DNA from: Crocinitomicaceae bacterium
Lineage (GTDB): Bacteria > Bacteroidota > Bacteroidia > Flavobacteriales_G > Salibacteraceae
Assembly (NCBI GenBank): GCA_002713215.1
Contig: PAVO01000043.1
Span: forward strand, 1 to 35,151
Length of the DNA stretch: 35,151 nt
Direction: 5' to 3'
Positions 6,847 to 16,350 of the stretch are shown in pieces. The translations under genes and the position numbers were made by a program. The notes under the pieces were generated by a model. The model was not told where the DNA came from, searched no databases, and was given only the letters and a program-made list of their open reading frames with translations. Position 1 is the first letter of the stretch. The number at the start of each line of letters is the position of its first letter.

Positions 6847-8304
6847 TTATCCTACGCTTCCTTCCAACGAAATATCCAAAAGCTTTTGCGCCTCCACCGC
6901 AAATTCCATTGGCAATTGATTCAGTACGTCCTTGCAATAACCGTTGACAATTAAACCTATGGCCTTCTCCGTATCTATCCCTCGTTGGTTACAATAAAAT
7001 ATTTGATCCTCGCCAATTTTAGAAGTGGTAGCTTCATGCTCCACTTTGGCGCTTTTGTTTTGAGTTTCTATGTAGGGAAAAGTATGTGCACCGCAGGTAT
7101 CTCCCAAGAGCAATGAATCGCACTGCGAAAAATTTCTCGCATTATGCGCACTTTTATTGATCTTCACCAATCCACGGTAGGAGTTATTGCTTTTACCCGC
7201 CGAAATTCCCTTAGATATAATGGTTGACTTGGTGTTTTTTCCAATGTGTACCATTTTGGTTCCTGTATCGGCCTGCTGAAAATTATTGGTTACGGCTACA
7301 CTGTAAAACTCACCCACTGAATGGTCTCCTTTTAGCACACAACTTGGGTATTTCCAGGTAACCGCAGAGCCAGTTTCTACCTGAGTCCAGGAGATTTTGG
7401 AATTACTTCCTTCGCACAAACCTCGTTTAGTTACAAAATTGTAAATCCCCCCTACTCCGTTTTTATCACCAGGATACCAGTTTTGAACCGTACTGTATTT
7501 TACTTCAGCATCTTTGTGCGCAACAATTTCGACGATAGCAGCGTGCAATTGATTTTCGTCGCGCATGGGTGCCGTACAGCCCTCCAAATAGCTTACATAG
7601 CTACCCTCATCAGCAATAATTAATGTCCTTTCAAACTGGCCCGTATTGGCTTCATTAATCCTAAAATAAGTGGACAATTCCATGGGGCAACGAACCCCCT
7701 TTGGGATATAGCAAAACGATCCGTCAGTAAATACTGCCGAATTCAATGTAGCGTAATAATTGTCATTAACAGGAACAACCGTTCCCATGTATTTTCTTAC
7801 CAGATCCGGATGGTTTTTAACCGCTTCCGAAAACGAACAAAATATAATTCCCTTTTCTGCCAGTGTTTCCTTAAAGGTAGTGGCTACCGATACTGAATCC
7901 ATAACCACGTCTACGGCAACACCCGAAAGTCGCTTTTGTTCTTCCAATGATATTCCCAGTTTATTAAATGTGTCCAGCAATTCCGGATCAACCTCATCGA
8001 GGCTATTTAGTTTCTTTTTGGGCTTTGGGGCTGCATAAAAATGCAATTCCTGAAGGTCTATTTTGGGATAATTGACATGGGCCCATTCAGGTTCCTGAAG
8101 CGATTCAAACTTCTCTAGGGCAGCCAGTCTAAATTCCAATAACCATTGAGGTTCATTTTTCTTAGCCGAAATGTATTTAATGATATCTGCATTTAACCCT
8201 TTGGGGGCTAAATCAGATTCAATATCGGTGGTAAAACCGTATTTGTAGTCCGAGTTTATTTGCTCATCAAGAGCGGCATCTTGCTGTGCGAGTTTATCAG
8301 CCAT
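6847..8304 (-). CDS. sufB: SufB, Fe-S cluster scaffold
   Basis: SufB is the main scaffold subunit of SufBC2D, receiving sulfur from SufSE and building the nascent cluster. The 485-aa protein starts at ATG 8304, nine bases after the sufA-like gene. Diagnostic segments are [21 protein letters not shown] (about 197-216), [20 protein letters not shown] (231-250), the central beta-helix, and [12 protein letters not shown] with Cys404, equivalent to the key Cys405 of E. coli Suf[22 protein letters not shown] near 423-443 contains the conserved His and Glu ligand candidates. Length and motifs match full-length SufB. The identification is secure. Confidence 0.98.
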   Translation of the reverse strand: MADKLAQQDAALDEQINSDYKYGFTTDIESDLAPKGLNADIIKYISAKKNEPQWLLEFRLAALEKFESLQEPEWAHVNYPKIDLQELHFYAAPKPKKKLNSLDEVDPELLDTFNKLGISLEEQKRLSGVAVDVVMDSVSVATTFKETLAEKGIIFCSFSEAVKNHPDLVRKYMGTVVPVNDNYYATLNSAVFTDGSFCYIPKGVRCPMELSTYFRINEANTGQFERTLIIADEGSYVSYLEGCTAPMRDENQLHAAIVEIVAHKDAEVKYSTVQNWYPGDKNGVGGIYNFVTKRGLCEGSNSKISWTQVETGSAVTWKYPSCVLKGDHSVGEFYSVAVTNNFQQADTGTKMVHIGKNTKSTIISKGISAGKSNNSYRGLVKINKSAHNARNFSQCDSLLLGDTCGAHTFPYIETQNKSAKVEHEATTSKIGEDQIFYCNQRGIDTEKAIGLIVNGYCKDVLNQLPMEFAVEAQKLLDISLEGSVG

Positions 8305-8313
8305 GGCACGAAA

Positions 8314-8640
8314 TTAAATAGAGAAACTCTCTCCGCAACCACAGGTTCGTGAGGCATTGGGGTTGTTAAATTCAAAGCCTTTTCCATTTAATCCACCACT
8401 GTATTCCAGGGTAGTTCCTGCCAAATACAAAAAGCTTTTTTTATCTACTGCGATTTTAATTCCCTGATCTTCAAAGATTTTATCGTCCGCTTCTGCAGCT
8501 TCCGCAAAATCCATTTTATAAGTCAATCCGGAACAACCGCCTCCTTCTACACCAACCCGAATTATGGAACCAGCAGGAATTTTATCCTCTGCCATCAACC
8601 GGGATACTTCTGTTTTTGCTTCTTCTGATACTTTAATCAT
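8314..8640 (-). CDS. sufA: SufA/IscA-type (HesB family) Fe-S carrier, first gene of the suf operon
   Basis: A-type carriers hold an Fe-S cluster or iron and hand it to target proteins. The 108-aa protein starts at ATG 8640; an alternative GTG two codons upstream (8646) is possible but less likely. The three ligand cysteines are present: Cys36 in GGGCSGLTY, and Cys100 and Cys102 in RTCGCGESF. The usual ASRTCGCG C-terminus and LNGKGFEFNNPNA segment are intact. It is the first gene of the operon, directly behind the promoter and palindrome at 8682-8713, and nine bases before sufB. The symbol is given because of its position as head gene of a suf operon; sequence alone does not separate SufA from IscA or ErpA. 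Confidence 0.92.
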   Translation of the reverse strand: MIKVSEEAKTEVSRLMAEDKIPAGSIIRVGVEGGGCSGLTYKMDFAEAAEADDKIFEDQGIKIAVDKKSFLYLAGTTLEYSGGLNGKGFEFNNPNASRTCGCGESFSI

Positions 8641-8681
8641 ACGCACAATTCTATTACCAATCAGCTTTAGATAAGCGTTTG

Positions 8682-8713
8682 CAAAGTTATTTAGAATAGT
8701 TCTAAATAAAAAC
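8682..8713 (-). promoter_or_regulatory. suf operon promoter with overlapping 23-bp palindrome
   Basis: On the minus strand TAACTTTG (8689-8682) matches the Bacteroidota -7 element TAnnTTTG exactly and would start transcription some 35 bases before the sufA ATG. Immediately upstream, and overlapping it, is a perfect palindrome: arm TTATTTAGAA (8687-8696), centre TAG, arm TTCTAAATAA (8700-8709). A poor -33 element (GTTT near 8713-8710) lies at its far side, so a protein bound here would block the promoter. The core TTTAGAA-N3-TTCTAAA resembles operators of Fur-superfamily (Irr-type) regulators as I recall them. Which regulator binds here is inference. Confidence 0.7.
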
Positions 8714-8729
8714 TTTTAGCACAAATAAA

Positions 8730-8747
8730 ATACCTAATTGTAGGTAT
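8730..8747. promoter_or_regulatory. Palindrome ATACCTA-N4-TAGGTAT upstream of the suf operon
   Basis: A perfect inverted repeat with 7-base arms and an ATTG centre lies about 40 bases upstream of the suf -7 element. An almost identical palindrome (TACCTA-TTTC-TAGGTA) lies just upstream of feoA at 18376-18391. Finding the same arms and spacing before two iron-related operons suggests a shared operator. The bound protein is unknown. Confidence 0.6.
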
Positions 8748-8748
8748 A

Positions 8749-8780
8749 TGAATATTGAATGACGAACAAGGAATTTTGAA
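8749..8780. repeat. Solo copy of the TGAATATTGAA / GAACAAGGAATTT repeat
   Basis: This short stretch shares TGAATATTGAA and GAACAAGGAATTT with the arm at 3753-3790 beside the four-helix-bundle gene, but there is no such gene here. It lies between the suf promoter region and the HXXEE-like gene. Confidence 0.7.
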
Positions 8781-8847
8781 CTGGATGGTTCATTATTCGA
8801 TAACTTCGACATCAACAAACTACTGAACTAAACTTTAAATTTGAGAA

Positions 8848-9430
8848 GTGGAAGCAAAATACAAAAATTGGCCAAAGCTTATTCTTCCTGCATCAATGCT
8901 GGTGTGCCTACTCTTCTACCTGAAACAAGGTTGGTTTTTTAGAAACAACGACTGGGTGTGTTGGATTCACTTGCCCATACTGATGATCCATCAATTTGAC
9001 GAGTATGTTTTTCCCGGTGGATTTAAGGAGTGGTTCAACCTTCACTTCTGGAAGTCGAATGACGTAGATTTCCCATTGGACTGGAAGACATCAGCCAAGG
9101 TTAATGTGTTGGGCTGGATTCCGGTAACGTTGATGGCATTGGTTGGAAGCAAATGGAGCGGTATGTTCCTGTTCTTCCCCTTCATTGGTATTATGGGGGG
9201 CCTTCCACAATGCCTGGTATCATGTCACTCTTACAGTGGTTGACAAATACTCTCCAGGAGTAATTACCAGCTTGCTATTGTATATTCCCCTGGCAGTGTA
9301 TAGCTCTTATCTTTTTTACTCGACTGGTTCGATTTCGGTTTGGGAGTTAATAATAGCATTTTCCGTTGCCGGGATAATTCATTTCCGTCTTGTTAAACGG
9401 TTTCGAAATAAGATGGAAAACAATAAATGA
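8848..9430 (+). pseudogene. HXXEE-like membrane protein, frameshifted in a G6 tract
   Basis: Two overlapping frames together encode one ~193-aa protein. Frame one starts at GTG 8848 and runs through hydrophobic segments, the HQFDEYVFPGGFKEWFN motif (His48, Asp51, Glu52; HXXEE family, here with Asp for the first Glu) and FFPFIGIMG. After the six Gs at 9195-9200 it changes into nonsense and stops at 9243. The correct continuation AFHNAWYHVTLTVV, SPGVITSLLLYIP and two more membrane segments lies in another frame to 9430. Removing one G restores the join M-G-A-F-H-N. The HXXEE family is thought to be a metal- or ligand-binding membrane domain of unknown function. The break may be a sequencing error, a true mutation, or slippage-based on/off switching. 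Confidence 0.8.
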
Positions 9431-9440
9431 TCTAAAGTTA

Positions 9441-12400
9441 CTATCGTTGAATAGTAATTCTCTCAAAATAGACCTGCTCCCCAATTTCTATTTTTAAAAC
9501 ATAGACGCCTGAAAACACTTTTTTCATGTTAAATACCATTGCGTTGTAACCCATCCGGGTTAATGCCGAGTGTTCAACTATAGTTCTTCCCCTAGAATCA
9601 TAAATTGTCACCTGAATTTTTTCTTCCTCTACACCTTCAAAACGTAAGGTGAACTGGCCATTGTTTGGGTTTGGATATAAACTAAACTCCAAACCGCAAT
9701 TTTTGGTTGTAATTTCATAATTCGACTCATTGGAACAGCCATTTACGTCAACCACCTTTAGTGTTACAGAAGAGGTTCCCAACGGTACAGAATAAAAAGG
9801 TAAGCTGAAATTCATTCCTGTAGTATCCTTATTCCAGATGTAGAATTTCATTCCTCGATTGGCAAAAAGCTTCAATGAATCACCCTGACAAAATGAAGTA
9901 TCTCCACCAATTGTTGGGATAGGTTTGGTAAACACATTGATGAATTGGGTTTTTGAAGACTGACACAAATTAGAGTCTGTGTATTGATATTCAAAATAGT
10001 ATTTGGTCTTATTGGGTAAAACATCAACTTGCGTAACGGCCTTGCCATTTACCAAATAAGTGCCGCCTTTTGGCAAGCCATTAGATAATTCAATGGATGT
10101 TTCGTTAGAAATACAAAATGGTGGTAAGGAGTCAAGTGTTATCACCGGATTACCATTTATTCTAAAAACCACGGAGGAGGTGTCCATACCACATTCACTG
10201 GCTAATGTGTAGTGAAGTGTGGTACTTCCTAGCTTTAACTGAGTGGCTGAAAAGAGGGTATCTTCAAATACACCGGCACCAAAATATTTTCCACCGGAGG
10301 GAATTCCACCTTTCAACTTCACTGAATCCTGACCTTCACAAACATCGGGTTGTATTAGTGATGTTATTTTCAAAATTGAATCTACAACTACATTTCTAAA
10401 TGCACTGTCAGAACACATTCTTGAATTTGTATATACATACTTCAATTTGAAATTCCCATAACCTGCAGTTTTAGCGTGAAACTCGTTGCTAACAACTCCA
10501 ACACCATAATAAACCCCACCGGAGGGCTGACCTTGTGAAAGGCGATAAGATGCAGCTTCTATGCATTGAATTGGTAAAGAATCAAGGGAAACAATGGGTA
10601 CCGAATCAATAGTTACAACTATGGAGTTGGAATCGCTACAACCATTGGAATCTACAAAAACGTATTTCAGGGTATCATTTCCTACACCAACTAAAACCGG
10701 ATTATATAAAGAATCGTTCAAAACACCTCGCCCCTTATACTTCCCTCCTGTTGGAGTACCATTGTTCAACTTAAAATATGGAGTATTTAAGCAAACCGAT
10801 CCCAACGTAGTTAGGTTAACCTGTGGTAGTTCATTTACCCTAACCAACGAGAAAGATGAGTCAGAGCAGCCAAAAGAATTGCTAAACTTATATTGCAGGC
10901 GATAGAGACCTGTATCAGCCGGACTAAAGATTCCACCTGAAACATTTTTCCCAGAATAATTTCCACCCAAAGGAGCGCCTCCGGAAAGTACCATGCTTTC
11001 GTTTTCACACATCGGAGAAATACTGGAGAAAGCAACAACAGCAACACTGTCAACTCTTACCGATTCAGCAACAGAATCGGAACAACCAAAGGCATTGGTG
11101 AAGGTATATTTTACTGTATCAGTAGCATTCCCTAATAATGTAGGAGTATAAATACCCGATAACACTTGTGTACCACTGTAATTACCTCCTAACGGAAGGC
11201 CCCCAGCCAACATCACCGGACTCGCATTTGCACAAATTGAATCAAATAATGAAAAACTTAAACTGGTTACTGAGTCGACACGAATGGAATCGGTAACATT
11301 ATTTGTGCACCCATTTCCTCCAACCATAGAATAGCTAATGGATTGATATCCGGATGAAACTATTCCGGGATTAAAGTAATTCCCCGATACACCGCTACCT
11401 GAAAACTGTCCTCCAGATGGTTGGGTAGTTAATAATAGCGAATCAGCATTGGCACAAATGCTATCATTTAAAGAGAAGGTAATTTGAGGCAGGGTATCTA
11501 CAAGTATGGATTGGCTAGCAGAGTCTTTACATCCTTTACTATTCTCATAGACGTACTTAATGGAATACGAGCCGGGGCCGGCGAGTTGGGAACTAAAAAT
11601 CGTATCGTTAATCACCCCCGTTCCAGAATATTTTCCACCGACTGGTGTTGCAGCTTTTAATGTAAAGACTGGTGCTCCGAAACATAGGTTTGCCAATCTA
11701 CTGAAAACAACTGTTGGTGTAGAATCAACCGTTAGGTTTTGGGTAGCACTGTCGGTACACGCATTCAAGTCGGTGTACACATAGGAAATGGTGTGTGTCC
11801 CAATTCCTAGAGAACCAGGGTTAACAGAAGTAGTTGTAGCGCCATTTAACCGGTAAGAACCACCAGAAGGCGAACCACCGGCTAGATTAAACGAAGGAGT
11901 ATTTATACAAACACCTGCCATGCTCGAAAGTGTGACCATAGGCTGGGCATATACCTGAATTATTGAACTGGCTGTATCGGAGCATGAATTGGTATCAATA
12001 AGGGTGTAGGTAACCCAATGAAAGCCGGACCCCGCGATGGAGGGTGAAAATACATTGGACGAAACCCCAGTACCGCTATAGGTACCTCCACCCGGACTTC
12101 CTCCCGCAATAGCAAAGCTTTGAGAACCGGCACAAACACTTGACAAAGATGCCATGGATACACTGGGTGCCAAATTAACAACCTGAATTGAAGTATCGGA
12201 GTTAGAACAATTGTTAGAGTCGGTAAAGGAATAGCTTATTGTGTGCGTGCCTACTCCAGCTATATTGGGCTTAAAACTACCTGAGCTAACACCAGTTCCC
12301 GAGTATATACCAGAACCGGGAGACCCACCGCTAAGAACAAGGGAATCCAGGTTAGAACATACAGGATTTAAAGGGCCAAACGAAACAGTCGGCAATGGAT

Positions 12401-15400
12401 TTACAGTTATCCATTTGGAAGCACTGTCCTGACAATTATTGCTGTCGGTATATGAATATTTTATTGAATGTGTCCCTATACCAGCTACCACTGGATTAAA
12501 GTTTACACCACTCACACCTTTTCCAGAATAGGTCCCCGAAATTGGGCTACCTCCGGAAAGGGTCAAAATTCCATTGTCAATACAAATTGCTCCTAAACTT
12601 GTAAATGATACGGTTGGCTGCCCATAGACCACTTGCGAAGACGTATCTGAATTGGTACAATTATTTGTATCGGTAAAAATGTAGCTGAGCAAATGGGTCC
12701 CTGATTTAGCTGACGAAGGACTAAAATCACCTGAAAACACTCCAAATCCGGTATATATTCCTCCACTTGGGCTACCAGTGTTTAAAGAGAAATCTTGGGC
12801 GTTTTCACAAACAGGTGTCAGAGTTCCAAATGATACTGTAGGCAATGGATTTACAGTGATGGATTTAACTGAGGTATCTGAACAACCTTTCGAATCAGTG
12901 AATTTATAGGTAATCGCGTGGGTTCCTATACCAGCTATCGCCGGGTCGAACATACCTGCACTTACACCACTCCCGGAAAAAGTTCCTCCTGAAGGGCTCC
13001 CTCCACTCAGAGTAAATTTTACCTGATCAATACATACATCATTCTGGTTTGAGAGATTAACGGTAGGTAAGCCAAAAACCTGGATGGTATTAGTAGAACT
13101 GTCAGTGCACCCGTTGGAATCGCTATGCTTGTACGTAATGGTATGGGTTCCTATTCCTGTAGACGCAGGGTTGAAATTGGAACCTACCACCCCATTTCCT
13201 GAATAGGTCCCAGGTGTGGGAGCCCCCCCGGACAAAGCAACTAAGCCATTGTCGATACAAACATGGGCAATGGCAGCCAGACTTACGGTTGGTTGTGCAT
13301 GAACCAGTTGAGGCTGAACGGCTTTATTAGAACATGAATTAGCATCAGAATAGGTATATGTAATGGTATGGGTTCCCGCACCTGCAGTTGAAGGACTAAA
13401 GCCACCTAAACTTACCCCCGTCCCCGAGAACACTCCTCCGCTTGGACTTCCACCTCCTAAAGAAAAGCCGGGCGCTCCTGCACATATGGGTGACAATGAA
13501 CTCAGGATAACATTGGGTATGCTATCAACCTGGATATACTTTGTTGATGTATCTGCACCACAGCTACTAATAACATATTTTACCTCATGATTGCCGACAC
13601 CATGAAAAGCCGGATTAAAAACGGTGAAACCGGTATTATTAATATAGTAGGTGCCTCCTACCGGTAGGCCACCGGATAAAGTAAAACTGGAATCATTGAA
13701 ACATACATTGGGGAAGGTATCGAGGGAACTGGTAGGCGCACCAACCATAACAGTTGTATAGGCTGTATCGGGACATTGTCCATTATTATTGGTGTAGCCC
13801 ACAGCAAAAGTCCCAGTCCCGGAAATTGAGGGATAAAAATTGGAACCTATTACTGCTGAACCAAAATACACTCCTCCACTTGGGCTTCCGTAGGGCAATA
13901 AACTCACCGAAAAGGTACTTACGCATTGGACTGGTACACCAGAAAGGGATGAGCCAGGTGTAGAGTCTACCTGTATGGTTTGAGTAGCAGTATCGCTGCA
14001 GCCAAAATCTGTATAAACATAATGGATATTGTGTGCTCCGGAACCTGCTACACCCGGATCAAATATGGAGTCGTTGATCATTCCAGGACCAACATAACGA
14101 CCACCTAAAGGGAAACCTCCGGTTAGCTTATAACTTGGTGCATTTTCACATACAGCTGATAGAGCCGCAAAATATGCAGTGGTACCCCCTACCCCTAAAC
14201 TCTTTGTTGCCGAATCGGTACATCCTATTGAATCGGAATAGACATAGGTTATTGAATGGGTTCCTAGGCCAGCAAAATTGGGATTAAAAATACTATCCGA
14301 AGTAATTCCCTTCCCCTTGTAGATTCCACCTTTGGGAATACCTTGATTTAAAGTAACATTAGATTGACCAAGGCATATCGACGGAAAAGAGGATATAGAA
14401 ACAGTTGGCAGTGGATTAATAGTAACTTTTATAGATTGTGAAGTATCCAAACAGCCTTCATCAGACACTAAAACTGAATACTCAGCCTTTAACTTTGCAT
14501 TGTAAACACTATCCGTCTGAAGAAATAATGGCCCACCATTTCCTAGCCACTGGTACTTTAAATTCGGGTCGTTATTCGACCATAACTTAACGGAATCGCC
14601 AACACAAACCTGAGTCACTCCCGAATATATCTCCGCCGTATCCGCATCACTACAATCGGTAATTTTTACAATGAAAGCATCGGTATTACCTGCCCCAAAA
14701 GCATGTAGCTTTCCGCTAAAAACAAATGGTGGTGATGCAGCTGCCGTCACGTAAACATTATTGGAAGTATCAATTGCTATATCCTCGGCTAAATTTTGTA
14801 AAAATGTTTGGCTGGTACCGGTAACAGTCCACTTAAAGTTACCACTCGAATCGACTAACGAAATAAATATGTTAGGTGCCGCATTCGCACCTAAAACTGT
14901 ATCCTTTCCAAATTTACCTAAACTAGCTCCAAACATCCCACTTAAACCAGCATTTCCTTGGTTGTCAACCCCTACTATAAAACATCGGTCATTGTAATTA
15001 GAGGTTGAAGGTGTACCTAACCCACCAAAGGCCTTTGCCCATTTCGCGGTACCACTGGTATCGAACATAACCACATAATTGTCCCAGCTGTTGCCGCTAT
15101 AAGTATTAGTGCTTAGGTTTATGGTGCCGAATTTGACAGTATAGTTGAAACGACCCGAAACAAAAAGGTGGTTAAATTTATCCACGGCGATTCCAAAAGC
15201 CTCATCGAAGTTATTGGTTCCATGCTTTTTTGCCCATACCGCATTTCCTGCTGTATCAAACTTCGCAACAAATATTCTAGATGTAGTAGTTCCTCCAGTC
15301 GTAAGTGTCACATTCCCCAACTTGAGAGTATCAAAGAAATTTCCACTGGTATAAAAGTTTCCGCTTGCGTCACTCGTCACATTGAATGTACGATCAATGC

Positions 15401-16091
15401 TCTTGGAAATTAGAGATTTAGCCCATTTGAGGTTGCCGTCTTTATCATAGGATGCGAAAGCAGAATGATAGCTTGAACCGCCTGTAAGTGTTGTGGAGCC
15501 AAATTTTATAGAAGTTTTATAGGAAACACTCAGTACAATATCACCATTAGCACTGACTGAAACTTTAGGCCTGTTTCTATTATTCACCGGAGCAGTATTT
15601 ACTCCTTTGTACACTTGTGCGGTTCTTAACCAATAAATATGGCCTGAAGTATCATACTTGGCAATAAAAATAACACCTTCATTATTTGGTGCCGGCGCAT
15701 TTATTGTATCAAACTTAGCATCGATACTTGTATAAGAACCAACTAAGATAAATGTCGAATCAGACAACATTTCAATGTCGGATCCTATGTCATTACCTGT
15801 GCCGCCAAAGGATACTGTCCAAAGGTTATTTCCTGAATAATCATGTTTAACAATGTAGCCTTCAAGTAGACGTCTGGACCAGGGCCAAATGGTATCATTT
15901 CCCCATTTTGGGTAATCGTAACTAATGTAAATTCCACCAGTTGAATAAGAGTTCCCTGCTTCATCTACGGTAATTCCCAAACCACCGTCATAACTGATTC
16001 CTCCACCTGCTTTCAACCAGTCAACTTGTTGTGTATGACCAGCATAGCTAAAGCTTAGCAGCAAAGTCCAAAAGAATAGAGTTCGAAGCAT
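9441..16091 (-). CDS. Giant T9SS-secreted repeat protein (2216 aa)
   Basis: The start ATG 16091 is followed by a signal peptide (LRTLFFWTLLLSFSYAGHTQQ). Residues about 25-480 hold SBBP-type beta-propeller blades, seen in repeats such as GGGISYDGGLGITVDEAGNSY, ASGNFYTSGNFFDTLKLG and FGIAVDKFNHLFVSGRF. After a PKD-like segment come about 20 tandem modules (residues 564-2059), each reading roughly LPTVSLSSLxxVC, FxLSGGSPSGGTYSGTGV, AGxGTHTITYxYTDSNGCSDSA. Each has two cysteines, which could form a disulphide in the exported protein. A second PKD-like segment (SFCQGDSLKL) precedes the C-terminal T9SS type A sorting domain from about 2133 (FSLYPNPNNGQFTLRF, ending GVYVLKIEIGEQVYFERITIQR). Secretion through T9SS to the cell surface and a stalk-like adhesin role are inferred. 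The gene converges with the HXXEE gene, ten bases away. Confidence 0.92.
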   Translation of the reverse strand: MLRTLFFWTLLLSFSYAGHTQQVDWLKAGGGISYDGGLGITVDEAGNSYSTGGIYISYDYPKWGNDTIWPWSRRLLEGYIVKHDYSGNNLWTVSFGGTGNDIGSDIEMLSDSTFILVGSYTSIDAKFDTINAPAPNNEGVIFIAKYDTSGHIYWLRTAQVYKGVNTAPVNNRNRPKVSVSANGDIVLSVSYKTSIKFGSTTLTGGSSYHSAFASYDKDGNLKWAKSLISKSIDRTFNVTSDASGNFYTSGNFFDTLKLGNVTLTTGGTTTSRIFVAKFDTAGNAVWAKKHGTNNFDEAFGIAVDKFNHLFVSGRFNYTVKFGTINLSTNTYSGNSWDNYVVMFDTSGTAKWAKAFGGLGTPSTSNYNDRCFIVGVDNQGNAGLSGMFGASLGKFGKDTVLGANAAPNIFISLVDSSGNFKWTVTGTSQTFLQNLAEDIAIDTSNNVYVTAAASPPFVFSGKLHAFGAGNTDAFIVKITDCSDADTAEIYSGVTQVCVGDSVKLWSNNDPNLKYQWLGNGGPLFLQTDSVYNAKLKAEYSVLVSDEGCLDTSQSIKVTINPLPTVSISSFPSICLGQSNVTLNQGIPKGGIYKGKGITSDSIFNPNFAGLGTHSITYVYSDSIGCTDSATKSLGVGGTTAYFAALSAVCENAPSYKLTGGFPLGGRYVGPGMINDSIFDPGVAGSGAHNIHYVYTDFGCSDTATQTIQVDSTPGSSLSGVPVQCVSTFSVSLLPYGSPSGGVYFGSAVIGSNFYPSISGTGTFAVGYTNNNGQCPDTAYTTVMVGAPTSSLDTFPNVCFNDSSFTLSGGLPVGGTYYINNTGFTVFNPAFHGVGNHEVKYVISSCGADTSTKYIQVDSIPNVILSSLSPICAGAPGFSLGGGSPSGGVFSGTGVSLGGFSPSTAGAGTHTITYTYSDANSCSNKAVQPQLVHAQPTVSLAAIAHVCIDNGLVALSGGAPTPGTYSGNGVVGSNFNPASTGIGTHTITYKHSDSNGCTDSSTNTIQVFGLPTVNLSNQNDVCIDQVKFTLSGGSPSGGTFSGSGVSAGMFDPAIAGIGTHAITYKFTDSKGCSDTSVKSITVNPLPTVSFGTLTPVCENAQDFSLNTGSPSGGIYTGFGVFSGDFSPSSAKSGTHLLSYIFTDTNNCTNSDTSSQVVYGQPTVSFTSLGAICIDNGILTLSGGSPISGTYSGKGVSGVNFNPVVAGIGTHSIKYSYTDSNNCQDSASKWITVNPLPTVSFGPLNPVCSNLDSLVLSGGSPGSGIYSGTGVSSGSFKPNIAGVGTHTISYSFTDSNNCSNSDTSIQVVNLAPSVSMASLSSVCAGSQSFAIAGGSPGGGTYSGTGVSSNVFSPSIAGSGFHWVTYTLIDTNSCSDTASSIIQVYAQPMVTLSSMAGVCINTPSFNLAGGSPSGGSYRLNGATTTSVNPGSLGIGTHTISYVYTDLNACTDSATQNLTVDSTPTVVFSRLANLCFGAPVFTLKAATPVGGKYSGTGVINDTIFSSQLAGPGSYSIKYVYENSKGCKDSASQSILVDTLPQITFSLNDSICANADSLLLTTQPSGGQFSGSGVSGNYFNPGIVSSGYQSISYSMVGGNGCTNNVTDSIRVDSVTSLSFSLFDSICANASPVMLAGGLPLGGNYSGTQVLSGIYTPTLLGNATDTVKYTFTNAFGCSDSVAESVRVDSVAVVAFSSISPMCENESMVLSGGAPLGGNYSGKNVSGGIFSPADTGLYRLQYKFSNSFGCSDSSFSLVRVNELPQVNLTTLGSVCLNTPYFKLNNGTPTGGKYKGRGVLNDSLYNPVLVGVGNDTLKYVFVDSNGCSDSNSIVVTIDSVPIVSLDSLPIQCIEAASYRLSQGQPSGGVYYGVGVVSNEFHAKTAGYGNFKLKYVYTNSRMCSDSAFRNVVVDSILKITSLIQPDVCEGQDSVKLKGGIPSGGKYFGAGVFEDTLFSATQLKLGSTTLHYTLASECGMDTSSVVFRINGNPVITLDSLPPFCISNETSIELSNGLPKGGTYLVNGKAVTQVDVLPNKTKYYFEYQYTDSNLCQSSKTQFINVFTKPIPTIGGDTSFCQGDSLKLFANRGMKFYIWNKDTTGMNFSLPFYSVPLGTSSVTLKVVDVNGCSNESNYEITTKNCGLEFSLYPNPNNGQFTLRFEGVEEEKIQVTIYDSRGRTIVEHSALTRMGYNAMVFNMKKVFSGVYVLKIEIGEQVYFERITIQR
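9915..14402 (-). repeat. Intragenic array of about 20 diverged ~222-bp coding repeats
   Basis: Counting the conserved cysteine that precedes the SGGxPxGGxY core gives 20 modules over 4.49 kb, a mean of about 74 residues. The modules are diverged rather than identical. Modules 5 to 12 are most alike at protein level (GGSPSGGxYSGTGVSS, AGIGTHTIxYxYTDSN), and the two ends of the array are more degenerate. Confidence 0.85.
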
Positions 16092-16305
16092 TTAGTACAG
16101 TTGAAGCAAGGAATTTACTATTATTTTTTGACATTAAACCAAAATTTACTCACTGATTAATCTCCATTTTTGTGAATCCCTGCTTCCAATGTATGAGTGT
16201 GACAAATACTCTGAATTTCAGTCTATTAACAGGCGATAATGAAAAATTAAACATCATTATTATAAGCTAAAAATGATGGATTTTATACCAACCCTCAGCC
16301 ACCTA

Positions 16306-16343
16306 CTTCCTTGTTCACTAACCAATATTCAATACCTTCGATT
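16306..16343. repeat. Copy of the TTCCTTGTTC / ATATTCAAT repeat upstream of the PNPOx-like gene
   Basis: In reverse complement this stretch reads ATTGAATATTGG and then GTGAACAAGGAAGTAGG, closely matching the repeat copies at 3753-3790 and 8749-8780. It ends eight bases before the ATG at 16351, within what would otherwise be an upstream extension of that reading frame. Confidence 0.6.
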
Positions 16344-16350
16344 CCTAATT

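Noticed and set aside
6836-6937. 34-residue N-terminal extension of the 175-aa gene overlapping sufB
   Set aside because: It would be read out of frame from conserved sufB coding sequence, while ATG 6835 gives a normal 11-base spacing and a conserved-looking domain start.
10594-10905. Plus-strand reading frames opposite the giant repeat gene (also 13363-13590, 12241-12432 and others)
   Set aside because: They mirror the biased composition of the repeat modules, have no leader or family resemblance, and lie wholly inside a well-supported gene on the other strand.
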